Source: an uncultured Atopobiaceae bacterium (GTDB taxonomy: Bacteria > Actinomycetota > Coriobacteriia > Coriobacteriales > Atopobiaceae). From it: a DNA stretch of 22,803 nucleotides. A program made the position numbers and the translations under genes. Below are positions 1-7,818 of this stretch, piece by piece. The stretch covers positions 1 to 22,803 of the forward strand of contig CAJOGH010000013.1 of assembly GCA_905233865.1 (NCBI GenBank), in the 5' to 3' direction. The notes below the pieces were generated by a model. The model searched no databases. It saw only the letters and a program-made list of their open reading frames with translations, and was not told where the DNA came from. Position 1 is the first letter of the stretch. Every line of letters begins with the position of its first letter.

Positions 1-491
1 CTGGAGATGCCGTCCGTGGTGTCGTTGCCGCTCGCGATAGAGTTCTTTCCGTTCCAGGTGAGCGTGACCATGCGCACGCCGTCACGGGCGAACTCGTCTA
101 TCACGCCCAGGTCGTCGCCGACGGGAGATGCTCCCTCTACCGACAAGAGCGCACAGCCGTGGCCCGCCTCCAGCTGGGCGTCCACCTCACGGGCGTCGCG
201 GATCTGCGGCACTGTGTCCTTGAACGTGTGCACCTGCTCCTTGAACCAGGCCACGGCGCGGCGGTAGAAGTCCAGCGGTGCGTAGCGTTGAGCGACATCG
301 GGTACCCAGACGGCATAGCACTGGCACCAGGCAAGTCCTGCCGCGCGACAGCGGTCCTGAGAGAGGGCCAGCCCGTTGTGCTCCAGGCCCCAACCGCTCG
401 TGTCCACGGCGGGCATGGACGCATAGGGCTCGTCGTCCCGCATACAGATGGCATCGATGGTGTCGCAGTGCAGGTCAAATATCTTGTGCAT
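1..491 (-). CDS. Membrane dipeptidase, peptidase family M19 (partial, C-terminus off the window)
   Basis: Reading the minus strand from an ATG at 491 gives 163 open codons that run off the left edge, so only the N-terminal half is present. The product begins MHKIFDLHCDTIDAI; His8 and Asp10 match the metal-binding HxD of M19 (renal dipeptidase-like) enzymes. Glu119 in LLSVEGA matches the bridging glutamate, and the stretch around VTLTWNGKNSIASG is typical of the family. Family members are zinc metallopeptidases that hydrolyse dipeptides. No signal peptide is visible, so a cytoplasmic enzyme is likely. An AGGAG ribosome site sits about 5 nt before the ATG. The start lies 13 nt after the icd stop, so the gene is probably the last known member of the manA-icd transcript. 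The family call is firm; the natural substrate is unknown. Confidence 0.85.
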   Translation of the reverse strand, partial: MHKIFDLHCDTIDAICMRDDEPYASMPAVDTSGWGLEHNGLALSQDRCRAAGLAWCQCYAVWVPDVAQRYAPLDFYRRAVAWFKEQVHTFKDTVPQIRDAREVDAQLEAGHGCALLSVEGASPVGDDLGVIDEFARDGVRMVTLTWNGKNSIASGNDTTDGIS

Positions 492-504
492 GGGAGCTCC
501 TGTA

Positions 505-1710
505 TTACGCGGCCTCAAGCTGTGAGCGGATGGCCTGGATGAAGCCCAGGCTGTCCAGGACCTCGACGTCGTCGAGGGTGGTGATGCGCGCGAGGTCGCC
601 GGTCATCTTGCCACTCTCGATTGTGGCGATGGTCGCGGCCTCCAGTCGCTTGGCAAAGTCGACGAGCTCGGGCAGGTCGTCCAGCTCGCCGCGCTTGGCA
701 AGCGCTCCCGTCCAGGCAAAGATGGTGGCGACGGAGTTGGTCGAGGTCGTCTCGCCCTTCTGGTACTTGTACCAGTGGCGCTGCACCGTGCCGTGAGCGG
801 CCTCGTACTCATAGACGCCGTCGGGTGAGACGAGCACGGAGGTCATCATGGCCAGGCTGCCAAAGGCGCTCGAGACCATGTCGCTCATCACGTCACCGTC
901 GTAGTTCTTGCAGGCCCAGATGAAGCCACCGTCGCTCTTGACCACGCGGGCCACGGCATCGTCGATGAGGGTGTAGAAGTACTCGATGCCGGCCTCCTTG
1001 AAGCGATCGGCGTACTCCGCGTCAAAGACCTCCTGGAAGACGTCCTTGAAGCGGTGGTCGTAGGTCTTGGAGATGGTGTCCTTGGTGGCAAACCAGAGGT
1101 CCTGGCCCATGTCGAGCGCCACGTCAAAGCAGGAGTGAGCAAAGCTGGCGATGGAGGCGTCCAGGTTGTGCATGCCCTGCACCACGCCAGGGCCGTCAAA
1201 CTCGTGCACGAGCGCGCGCTCCTGTGTTCCGTCGGCGCGCGTGTAGACCAGCTCGACCGTGCCGGGTCCGTCGACGCGCAGCTCCGAGTTCTTGTACACG
1301 TCGCCATAGGCGTGGCGCGCCAGTGTGATGGGGCGCTTCCAAGAGCGCACGCCGGGCTCGATGCCGCGCACCAGGATGGGCGTGCGGAACACGGTGCCGT
1401 CGAGCATGGCGCGGATGGTGCCGTTGGGGGACTTCCACATCTCGTGCAGGTTGTACTCGTCAACGCGCGCGGCGTTGGGGGTGATGGTGGCGCACTTGAC
1501 GGCCACGCCCAGGCGGCGGGTGGCCTCGGCGGACTCGCGCGTGACCTCGTCACGGGTCTCGTCGCGGTGCTCTAGGCCAAGGTCAAAGTACTCGGTCTTG
1601 AGGTCGACGAACGGACAGATGAGCTCGTCCTTGATCATCTTCCACAGGACGCGGGTCATCTCGTCGCCGTCCATCTCGACGAGCGGCGTGGTCATGGCGA
1701 TCTTGGTCAT
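505..1710 (-). CDS. icd: NADP-dependent isocitrate dehydrogenase, eukaryote-type (homodimeric)
   Basis: This 401-residue protein should oxidatively decarboxylate isocitrate to 2-oxoglutarate while reducing NADP+. It aligns almost without gaps to the human IDH1-type subfamily rather than the E. coli Icd type. Visible elements are VEMDGDEMTR near the N-terminus, KCATITP (Thr77), WKSPNGTIR (Ser94, Arg100), Arg109, RHAYGD (Arg132), ATKDTISK with the partner-subunit lysine, LIDDAVA and CKNYDGDVMSD with the metal-binding aspartates, and AAHGTV for NADP binding. Length is normal. An AAGGAG site precedes the ATG. The gene lies 55 nt after manA and 13 nt before the M19 peptidase, so co-transcription from the manA side is likely. 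In a fermentative bacterium its probable role is supplying 2-oxoglutarate for glutamate and NADPH; that role is inferred. Confidence 0.96.
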   Translation of the reverse strand: MTKIAMTTPLVEMDGDEMTRVLWKMIKDELICPFVDLKTEYFDLGLEHRDETRDEVTRESAEATRRLGVAVKCATITPNAARVDEYNLHEMWKSPNGTIRAMLDGTVFRTPILVRGIEPGVRSWKRPITLARHAYGDVYKNSELRVDGPGTVELVYTRADGTQERALVHEFDGPGVVQGMHNLDASIASFAHSCFDVALDMGQDLWFATKDTISKTYDHRFKDVFQEVFDAEYADRFKEAGIEYFYTLIDDAVARVVKSDGGFIWACKNYDGDVMSDMVSSAFGSLAMMTSVLVSPDGVYEYEAAHGTVQRHWYKYQKGETTSTNSVATIFAWTGALAKRGELDDLPELVDFAKRLEAATIATIESGKMTGDLARITTLDDVEVLDSLGFIQAIRSQLEAA

Positions 1711-1765
1711 GGGTACTCCTTAGGTGTCAGGTCGTGATGTCGTGCCCGCGGTCGCTGGGCGTCGT

Positions 1766-2746
1766 CTAGGCGCGTGGGGGCCAGGAGCAGATGAGCTCCA
1801 TGTCGCCGCCAAAGGTTACCTTGTTTGCCTGCGCGCTCACCAGGAGGTGGTCGCCTGCGGTCACCGCTGCCGTCTCGAAGTCAGTCGTGACCTGACCGGC
1901 GCCAGAGATGACCGAGCAGCACACGAAGGGATGGTCCTGGTCAAGCGTCACGCTCTTGTCGCCCGTGGAACGGACGCGGATGACGTCAAAGTTGGGGCAG
2001 CTCATGAGCTTGGTTATGCCGTCGACCTCGGGTGCGGTGATCTCTCCTGACGTCGGTGCCTCCATCTTGTAGTCGATGACATCCAAGGCCTGCTCCAGAT
2101 GGAGTTCGCGGGTGTTACCCTCGTCGTCGGTGCGGTCGTAGTCGTACACGCGGTAGGTGACGTCGGAGGACTGCTGGGTCTCCAGCACCAGGGTGCCACC
2201 CTGGATGGCGTGAACGCAGCCGGGCTCGATGGCAAAGAAGTCGCCTGGGTGGATGTCTACCTGACCCAGAAGCTCGTCCCACTCGCCGCGCTCGACGCGC
2301 TCGCGGAACTCACTTGCGCTCTTTGCCTTCTGGCCCACGGTTATCTTGGTCCCAGGGTCGGCATCGAGTACGTACCAGCACTCGCGCTTGCCCAGGCTGC
2401 CGTTCTCGTGCAGGCGCGCGTAGGCGTCGTCGGGATGCACCTGGACCGAGAGGTCATCGCGCGCGTCAAGGATCTTGACGAGCAAAGGGAAGGTGTCGCC
2501 CGGCAGGAAGCCAAAGAGCTCGCGCTCGTTGTTCCACAGCTCGCGGACCGTGCGGCCCTTGTAGGCGCCCGAGCGAACGACGGACGTGCCGTGCTCGTGT
2601 CCGGCGATGGCCCAGCACTCACCGATCTTGCCCTGGGGCAGGTCGTAGCCAAAGGTGTGCGCCATGGTGCGTCCGCCCCAGATCTTTTGGTGGAACACGG
2701 GCTCGAGCAGGAGGATCTCCTGCGATGGCGAGGTGAGGATGGTCAT
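1766..2746 (-). CDS. manA: Mannose-6-phosphate isomerase, class I
   Basis: The 326-residue enzyme should interconvert mannose-6-phosphate and fructose-6-phosphate, linking glycolysis to mannose and GDP-mannose metabolism. Zinc ligands are visible: Gln102 and His104 in VQVHPDD, Glu122 in KRECWYVLDA, and His179 in EPGCVHAI. The segment TLVLETQQSSDVTYRVYDYD is characteristic of the short Bacillus-type class I enzymes. The frame stays open upstream to 2821, but the ATG at 2746 is preferred because AAGGAGG lies 4 nt before it and the protein then begins at the usual place, shortly before LLEPVFHQKIWGG. The gene diverges from glmM across 132 nt and heads the manA-icd-dipeptidase run. Confidence 0.94.
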   Translation of the reverse strand: MTILTSPSQEILLLEPVFHQKIWGGRTMAHTFGYDLPQGKIGECWAIAGHEHGTSVVRSGAYKGRTVRELWNNERELFGFLPGDTFPLLVKILDARDDLSVQVHPDDAYARLHENGSLGKRECWYVLDADPGTKITVGQKAKSASEFRERVERGEWDELLGQVDIHPGDFFAIEPGCVHAIQGGTLVLETQQSSDVTYRVYDYDRTDDEGNTRELHLEQALDVIDYKMEAPTSGEITAPEVDGITKLMSCPNFDVIRVRSTGDKSVTLDQDHPFVCCSVISGAGQVTTDFETAAVTAGDHLLVSAQANKVTFGGDMELICSWPPRA

Positions 2747-2822
2747 GGTGCCTCCTTGAAACGCGGTTTGCCGCGATAAGTGTACTCTTGCGGCATTCTC
2801 GTTTTGCGTATGTACCACCAAG

Positions 2823-2828
2823 TAAAAT
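2823..2828 (+). promoter_or_regulatory. Possible -10 element for glmM
   Basis: TAAAAT differs from the consensus -10 at one position and lies about 50 nt before the glmM ATG, in the manA/glmM divergent spacer. No convincing -35 hexamer is seen at the right distance, so this is tentative. Confidence 0.3.
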
Positions 2829-2878
2829 GGAACGGTAACTGCTAGGAAACGCTAGTCGCTCACAACCGAGGGAGCTGT

Positions 2879-4216
2879 ATGAAGTACTTTGGAACGGACG
2901 GGTTCCGTGGCGTCGCCAACGAGGGCCTCAACGTAGACCACGCGTTTAAGATCGGCCGCTTCGTGGGCTGGTACTACGGCGCACGTCAGAACCGCCGTGC
3001 CCGTGTTGTCATTGGCAAGGACACGCGCCGCTCGAGCTACATGTTCGAGGCCGCGCTTATCTCTGGCCTGGTTGCCTCTGGTGCCGACGCGCATACCCTT
3101 CACGTCATTCCCACCCCGGGCGTGAGCTACGAGGTCATCCACGATAACTTTGACTGCGGCATCATGATTACCGCATCGCACAACCCCTACACCGACAACG
3201 GCATCAAGCTGGTCAACAAGGCCGGCTTCAAGATGGACGAGGAGGTCCTTGAGCAGATCGAGGACTACATCGACGGCAAGATCGAGGTTCCGCTGGCCAC
3301 GGGTGACAACATCGGTCGCACCGTCGACTACATGCAGGGTCGCAACCGCTACATCGCGAGCCTCATTGCCTCGTGCGACTTCTCACTGCAGGGCATCAAG
3401 ATTGGCCTGGACTGCGCCAACGGTGCTGCCGGCAGTGTGGCCAAGCCCGTCTTTGACGCCCTGGGTGCCGAGACCCACGTGATTGCCAAGAGCCCCAACG
3501 GCCTCAACATCAACGTTGGTTGCGGCTCAACGCACATCGAGACGCTCCAGAGCTACGTGGTCGCCAACGGCCTGGACCTTGGATTTGCCTATGACGGTGA
3601 CGCCGACCGCTGCCTGGCCGTGGACGAGAAGGGCGGCCTGATTGACGGCGACCTGATCCTGTACCTGTGCGGCTCGTACCTCAACAAGCACGGCCGCCTT
3701 GCCAAGAGCACGGTCGTTCCCACCGTCATGTCCAACTTTGGCCTGTTCCGCGCCTTTGACGAGCTGGGCATCGACTACGTCAAGACCGACGTGGGCGACA
3801 AGAACGTGAGCGCCTGCATGCGTGAGAACGGCTTCAACCTGGGTGGCGAGCAGAGCGGTCACGTGATCTTTGGCGACTTTGCCGCCACGGGCGACGGTAT
3901 CCTCACGAGCCTGCGCATCATGGAGGTCTACCGCTCCGAGCGCCAGCCCCTCTCCGAGCTCGTGCGCCCCGTGAGCCTGTATCCCCAGCAGCTCGTGAAC
4001 GTCCGCGTGACGGACAAGGACGCCGCCATGGGCGCGCCCGAGATTGCCGCTGCGGTCAAAGCCGCCGAGGACTATCTGGCTGGCGACGGTCGTGTGCTCG
4101 TGCGCGCGAGTGGCACCGAGCCCCTCGTTCGCGTGCTTGCCGAGGCTCCCACGGACGAGCAGTGCGAGGCTGCTAACAAGTTCGTGCTTGACGCGCTGGA
4201 GCCATACAAGGAGTAG
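2879..4216 (+). CDS. glmM: Phosphoglucosamine mutase
   Basis: The 445-residue protein should convert glucosamine-6-phosphate to glucosamine-1-phosphate, on the route to UDP-GlcNAc and peptidoglycan. It starts MKYFGTDGFRGVAN, the GlmM signature. Ser100 in MITASHNPYTDNGIK is the phosphorylated active-site serine. DGDADR (239-244) binds Mg2+, GGEQSGH (322-328) is the sugar loop, and RASGTEP (409-415) binds phosphate. Order, spacing and length fit GlmM rather than general phosphomannomutases. GAGGGAG lies just before the ATG. The gene is transcribed alone, diverging from manA, and ends at the hairpin at 4243-4271. Its fructose-6-phosphate-derived substrate links it to the neighbouring manA. Confidence 0.96.
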   Translation: MKYFGTDGFRGVANEGLNVDHAFKIGRFVGWYYGARQNRRARVVIGKDTRRSSYMFEAALISGLVASGADAHTLHVIPTPGVSYEVIHDNFDCGIMITASHNPYTDNGIKLVNKAGFKMDEEVLEQIEDYIDGKIEVPLATGDNIGRTVDYMQGRNRYIASLIASCDFSLQGIKIGLDCANGAAGSVAKPVFDALGAETHVIAKSPNGLNINVGCGSTHIETLQSYVVANGLDLGFAYDGDADRCLAVDEKGGLIDGDLILYLCGSYLNKHGRLAKSTVVPTVMSNFGLFRAFDELGIDYVKTDVGDKNVSACMRENGFNLGGEQSGHVIFGDFAATGDGILTSLRIMEVYRSERQPLSELVRPVSLYPQQLVNVRVTDKDAAMGAPEIAAAVKAAEDYLAGDGRVLVRASGTEPLVRVLAEAPTDEQCEAANKFVLDALEPYKE

Positions 4217-4242
4217 AGCGACGCCATCTCCGCTTGTGAATG

Positions 4243-4280
4243 GGGCGACAAGAGCTTGGCTCTTGTCGCCCTTATTGTTT
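4243..4280 (+). terminator. Rho-independent terminator of glmM
   Basis: A perfect 13-bp stem (GGGCGACAAGAGC against GCTCTTGTCGCCC) with a 3-nt loop is followed by TTATTGTTT. It lies 26 nt after the glmM stop codon. Confidence 0.9.
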
Positions 4281-4355
4281 CGGGGCTGCTCTTTCCTTCG
4301 AATCCTGACGCTGTCATCCAATAATCGTTGGAAAATGGGGCAAGTAGTTCATGGG

Positions 4356-4874
4356 TTAGAACATCGCCTTGAACTTCTCGCTGTACCCGCACTTGGTTCC
4401 TGAGCTAATGGAATCGCCCCATACGCAATAGTTGCTCTGCATACCAGCAATGCCATCAGAGCCCTTCTCAGTTAGCTTAATGGTGAACTGTTGGCCCGGG
4501 TCAACAATTGTCGGGCAAGAGTTCTTGTTATAGGACATGTACGAATTGAGAATGTTTTGATTGCTATCGAGCTCGTCAATCTGGAAGCCAAGGAAATTCT
4601 TAGGTTCGTTGGTGTTGTTCTGGACGGTAACTTCCATTTCCCAATAGTCGCCGCTCAAGTCCTCTCCTCGAACAGCTTTGACAATTGTGAAGTCATCAAT
4701 GTGCGAATTTGTGCTATTTGAATCACTGGCGCTTGATGAGCTCTCGGTGTTCCCGGAGGAGCTTTGCGGTGAAGTTGCTGGTGATGATACGCCGCAAGCA
4801 ACAAGGCCAAAACATAGGGACAACGCCAAGAAGGCAGGAGCAAACACTTTACGTTGCATCATGCGGTCTCCCAT
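4356..4874 (-). CDS. Small secreted lipoprotein, unknown function, in AT-richer DNA
   Basis: The 172-residue product has a lipoprotein signal: basic start (MGDRMMQRK), hydrophobic stretch, and lipobox LVAC. A Ser/Asn/Thr-rich linker follows, then a compact domain with a VTVQNNTNEPKNFLGFQIDE segment and IVDPGQQFTIKLTEKG. This resembles bacterial FxLYD/DUF4352-like immunoglobulin-type beta domains, but the family is not certain. The mature protein should be anchored outside the membrane. Either ATG 4874 (AAGGAG 10 nt upstream) or ATG 4862 (GGGAG 5 nt upstream) could be the start; both keep the signal intact. Base composition is unlike its neighbours: sampled 60-nt lines are 37-45% GC, against about 67% in the ATPase gene, which suggests recent acquisition. 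It is convergent with glmM. Confidence 0.8.
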   Translation of the reverse strand: MGDRMMQRKVFAPAFLALSLCFGLVACGVSSPATSPQSSSGNTESSSSASDSNSTNSHIDDFTIVKAVRGEDLSGDYWEMEVTVQNNTNEPKNFLGFQIDELDSNQNILNSYMSYNKNSCPTIVDPGQQFTIKLTEKGSDGIAGMQSNYCVWGDSISSGTKCGYSEKFKAMF

Positions 4875-4902
4875 TCATTCGTAGCTCCTTATTCATGGAT
4901 TC

Positions 4903-4932
4903 ATGATATCTAAAGGAGAGCTATAAACGCAA
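4903..4932 (-). promoter_or_regulatory. Candidate promoter of the lipoprotein gene
   Basis: On the minus strand TTGCGT (4932-4927) and TATCAT (4908-4903) are separated by 18 nt. The predicted start is about 20 nt before the start codon. The -10 matches consensus at five of six positions, the -35 at three. Confidence 0.4.
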
Positions 4933-4936
4933 TCGG

Positions 4937-6496
4937 CTACCTGAGAGTTGGTACATACGTACTCAAAGATCGTGGATGGGAGTTGCGTTCGACAAGAGCA
5001 GACGTTTGCAAAAGAAAGGGGCCGCACCCTTGCGAGTGCGGCCCCGGTCGTGCGTGTGTGGCGCGTCCCTTAGGAGATCTGGGCGGCCATGACCACGTTG
5101 GTGGACGTGGTGTAGTCGGTCTCGCGGGGAGCGGTGCCGGGGTCGCCAGCGGTGTGAACTCTGTGATGCCGTACTTGCGGCTGAGCTCCAGGGCGTTGCG
5201 GACCGTGGCGTTCAGCGAGGGCTGCATCGTCGAGGGGAACGCGTCGACGCCCCAGTAGAAGCAGCACTTGCGGATGGAGCGCTCCATGGGCGAGAAGGCC
5301 ACGAGCGGCAGGCGCGGGCGGAAGTTGGAGATCAGGCGCGCCGTGCGGCCGGAGTTCGTGGGGGCCAGGATCGCCTTGGCGCCAATGCGCTCAGCGGTGG
5401 TGAGGGCGGCAAAGCCGATGGCACCGTTGACGTTGCCCAGACCCTCGCGCTCGTGGTAGACGTTGCGCTCCTTGAGGTAGCGCTCGGTCTCCTTGCAGAT
5501 GGCGGTCATGGTCTTGACGGCCTCGACGGGGTACTTGCCGTTGGCGGTCTCGCCGGAGAGCATGACGCAGTCCGTGCCGTCGTAGATGGCGTTAGCCACG
5601 TCGGTGACCTCGGCGCGGGTCGGGCGCGGGTTGCGGATCATGGAGTCGAGCATCTGCGTGGCGGTGATGACCGGCTTGTACTGCTCGTTGCACTTGCGGA
5701 TCATCTGCTTCTGCAGGTGGGGAACCTCGGCGGCGGGCACCTCGACACCCAGGTCGCCGCGGGCCACCATGATGCCGTCGGCGGCAGCAAGGATGGCGTC
5801 AAAGTTGCGCACGCCCTGGGAGGACTCGATCTTGGGGAAGATCGCGACGTCCTCGAGACCGTGCTGGCCGCAGAGCTGGCGGATGGTCTCGACGCCCTCG
5901 GCGTCACGGATGAAGGAGGCGGCGATGGCGTCGATGCCAAGCTCGCAGCCAAAGATGATGTCGGCGATGTCGGTCTCGGTCACGGCCGGGAGGTTGACGT
6001 CGATGTTGGGCAGGTTGACGCCCTTGTGCTCGCCAAGCTCGCCGCCGTTGGTGACCTCGCAGGTGATGTCGTTGCCGGACACGGACACGACGCGCAGGCC
6101 AATCAGGCCGTCATCGATGAGGATGACGGAACCGGCCTCGACCTCGTCGGGCAGGGTCTTGTAGTCAAGGCAGAAGCGCTCGGCGTTGCCGACGCACTCG
6201 TCGGTGGTCACGACGACCGTGGAACCCTCGGTGAGCATGACCTTCTCGTGGTCCACAAGCTCGCCCGTACGGATCTCGGGTCCCTTGGTGTCCAGCATGA
6301 TGGCAACGGCCACGCCCTCCTCGCGGGCCACGCGGCGGATGCGCTCGATGCGCATGGTGTGCTCCTCGTGGCTGCCATGGCTGAAGTTGAAGCGCGCAAC
6401 GTTCATGCCGTTGCGGATGAGCTGACGAACGATCTCGTCATCATCCGTGGCGGGGCCCTGCGTGCAGACGATCTTGGTGCGCTTACCAGTGAGCAT
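4937..6496 (-). CDS. pyk: Pyruvate kinase, frame broken near the C-terminus
   Basis: Residues 1-446 are a clear pyruvate kinase, which makes pyruvate and ATP from phosphoenolpyruvate and ADP. Motifs include RFNFSHGS, MLDTKGPEIRTG, FPKIESSQG (Lys222, Glu224), MVARGDLGVEVP with the metal-binding Asp248, ITATQMLDSM, and PTRAEVTDVANA. AGGAAGG lies 6 nt before the ATG. After RKYGITE (residue 446, about 5159) the open frame continues for 73 proline/arginine-rich residues unrelated to the family. The expected ending (VHTAGDPGTAPRETDYTTST...) is instead in a different frame at 5159-5070, stopping just before the terminator at 5045-5008. The long frame therefore reads through the terminator, and the gene is best seen as pyk 6496-5070 with an indel at about 5159. 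It lies 54 nt after ldhA and is probably co-transcribed with it. Confidence 0.9.
   Translation of the reverse strand: MLTGKRTKIVCTQGPATDDDEIVRQLIRNGMNVARFNFSHGSHEEHTMRIERIRRVAREEGVAVAIMLDTKGPEIRTGELVDHEKVMLTEGSTVVVTTDECVGNAERFCLDYKTLPDEVEAGSVILIDDGLIGLRVVSVSGNDITCEVTNGGELGEHKGVNLPNIDVNLPAVTETDIADIIFGCELGIDAIAASFIRDAEGVETIRQLCGQHGLEDVAIFPKIESSQGVRNFDAILAAADGIMVARGDLGVEVPAAEVPHLQKQMIRKCNEQYKPVITATQMLDSMIRNPRPTRAEVTDVANAIYDGTDCVMLSGETANGKYPVEAVKTMTAICKETERYLKERNVYHEREGLGNVNGAIGFAALTTAERIGAKAILAPTNSGRTARLISNFRPRLPLVAFSPMERSIRKCCFYWGVDAFPSTMQPSLNATVRNALELSRKYGITEFTPLATPAPLPARPTTPRPPTWSWPPRSPKGRATHARPGPHSQGCGPFLLQTSALVERNSHPRSLSTYVPTLR
5008..5045 (-). terminator. Rho-independent terminator of the ldhA-pyk transcript
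   Basis: On the minus strand GGGGCCGCAC pairs perfectly with GTGCGGCCCC (10 bp, 8-nt loop) and is followed by TTTCTTTT. It lies 24 nt beyond the natural pyk stop at 5070, which supports that stop as the original end of the gene. Confidence 0.9.
5070..5159 (-). pseudogene. pyk: Detached, out-of-frame C-terminal piece of pyruvate kinase
   Basis: This frame encodes 29 residues beginning VHTAGDPGTAPRETDY and ending VVMAAQIS, then TAA. It matches the usual pyruvate kinase ending (taG.p....gtTN.i.v). The residues normally just before it (a GDLV-like strand) are missing, so the lesion is probably a small deletion of 3n+1 bases, about 10-13 nt, rather than a single-base slip. No start codon or ribosome site makes this piece an independent gene. 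Confidence 0.8.
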
Positions 6497-6550
6497 AAAA
6501 AACCTTCCTGTTGCTCCTTACAAAGACGCGGGAGTTTCCGCGCTGTTTAG

Positions 6551-7552
6551 CTAGCAGACGACGCTGCGATCCACGAAGTCGGTGCCGTCGGCGTAGGCCT
6601 TGGCGTTGTCGAGGGTGACGCGAGCGATCTCGGAGAGGGCCTCGTAGGTGAAGAAGGCCTGGTGCGAGGTCATGACAACGTTGGGGAACGAGCACAGGCG
6701 GGCGGTCACGGTGTCGATGACCTCGCCGGCGCGGTTCTTGTACACGTTGGCGTTCTCCTCGTCGTACACGTCCAGGCCGGCGGCGCCAATCTTGCCGGAG
6801 AGGATGCCGCGGATGAGGGCCTGGGTGTCCACGAGGCCGCCACGGCCGGTGTTCACGAAGATGACGCCGTCCTTCATCTTGGCGATGGACTCGTCGTTGA
6901 TCATGTGGCGGGACTCCTCGTTGAGGAACGCGTGCAGCGAGATGAAGTCGGCGCGGGCGTAGAGCTCGTCGTAGTCGACGTACTCGTCAACGATGCCGTC
7001 CTCGACCAGCTTCTGGTTGGGGTAGAGGTCGGAGCCCAGGACCGTCATGCCAAAGCCCTTGCAGATGCGGCAGAGGGCGGCGCCGATGCGGCCGGTGCCG
7101 ATGATGCCGGCGGTCTTGCCGTGCAGCGTGCAGCCAACGAGGCCGTCGAGGGCGAAGTCGTTCTCGCGGACGCGGTTGTAGCCCTTGTGGATGCGACGGT
7201 TGGCGGCCAGGCCCAGAGCCATGGCGTGCTCGGCGATGGCCTCGGGGCTGTAGGCGGGGACGCGAGTGACCTTGATGCCGAGCTCCTCGGCCTTGGGCAC
7301 GTTGACGGCGTCAAAGCCAGCGCAGCGCATGAGGACGAGCTTGACGTCCAGGCCGGCGAGGATCTCGAGCGTCATGGGCGAGATGTCGGCGTTGACGAAG
7401 GCACAGACGGCATCGTAGCCGCGAGCGAGCACGGCGGTGACGGGCGTGAGGTTCGTCTCGGTGTAGTCGATCTGAATGTCGGGATAGTCGACAAGCTCCT
7501 TGTCAAAGGACTGCTTGTCATAGCTTGCGGTGCCGAAGAAGATGATCCTCAT
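6551..7552 (-). CDS. ldhA: D-lactate dehydrogenase (NAD-dependent, LdhA type)
   Basis: The 333-residue protein should reduce pyruvate to D-lactate with NADH, regenerating NAD+ in fermentation. It resembles E. coli LdhA along its length: CAFVNADIS, LVLMRCAGFDAVN, RVPAYSPEAIAEHAMAL, the Rossmann loop GIIGTGRIG (149-157), VNTGRGGLVDT with catalytic Arg237, DVYDEE with the catalytic glutamate (265 or 266), and TSHQAFFT with catalytic His297. GGAAAGGAAG precedes the ATG. It is the promoter-proximal gene of a two-gene unit with pyk, so the enzyme making pyruvate and the enzyme consuming it are expressed together. Specificity within the 2-hydroxyacid dehydrogenases is inferred from LdhA similarity and context. 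Confidence 0.93.
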   Translation of the reverse strand: MRIIFFGTASYDKQSFDKELVDYPDIQIDYTETNLTPVTAVLARGYDAVCAFVNADISPMTLEILAGLDVKLVLMRCAGFDAVNVPKAEELGIKVTRVPAYSPEAIAEHAMALGLAANRRIHKGYNRVRENDFALDGLVGCTLHGKTAGIIGTGRIGAALCRICKGFGMTVLGSDLYPNQKLVEDGIVDEYVDYDELYARADFISLHAFLNEESRHMINDESIAKMKDGVIFVNTGRGGLVDTQALIRGILSGKIGAAGLDVYDEENANVYKNRAGEVIDTVTARLCSFPNVVMTSHQAFFTYEALSEIARVTLDNAKAYADGTDFVDRSVVC

Positions 7553-7818
7553 CGTGTCTTCCTTTCCCTGTGCGGATGCCTTGTGCTTCCACGTTCCAAC
7601 TCGTTAGTTTATCGCAGGAATATGAGGCTCCAAGGAAGTGCCGCAAACGTGCACATTCTACGTTCCTATATTGATGTGAGGGCGAGAAGAGCATGGCTCT
7701 TGTCTACAAATAGGACATGGTCATGGGGTACCATGGACTGCGCGCAGGTGAGCCCTTGCCCCTCCTGGGGAATTATGATCGGGAACTCGCGCGAGACAAC
7801 CGACTACCAGGAGGATGC
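7553..7818. other. ldhA / Ca-ATPase divergent spacer with structured ATPase leader
   Basis: This 266-nt spacer must hold the promoters for both divergent units, but no hexamer pair is convincing. On the ATPase side three inverted repeats follow one another: AAGAGC/GCTCTT (7687-7701, 3-nt loop), CATGGT/ACCATG (7716-7735, 8-nt loop), and CGCGC/GCGCG (7741-7793) enclosing CCCC/GGGG (7759-7770). They could form a regulatory mRNA leader, but no known riboswitch consensus was matched. The ATPase frame stays open back to 7717, yet no ribosome site supports a start there. Confidence 0.4.

Noticed and set aside
7..796. Plus-strand frames over the dipeptidase and the 3' end of icd
   Set aside because: The minus strand encodes clear M19 peptidase and isocitrate dehydrogenase; the plus-strand products resemble nothing and overlap each other.
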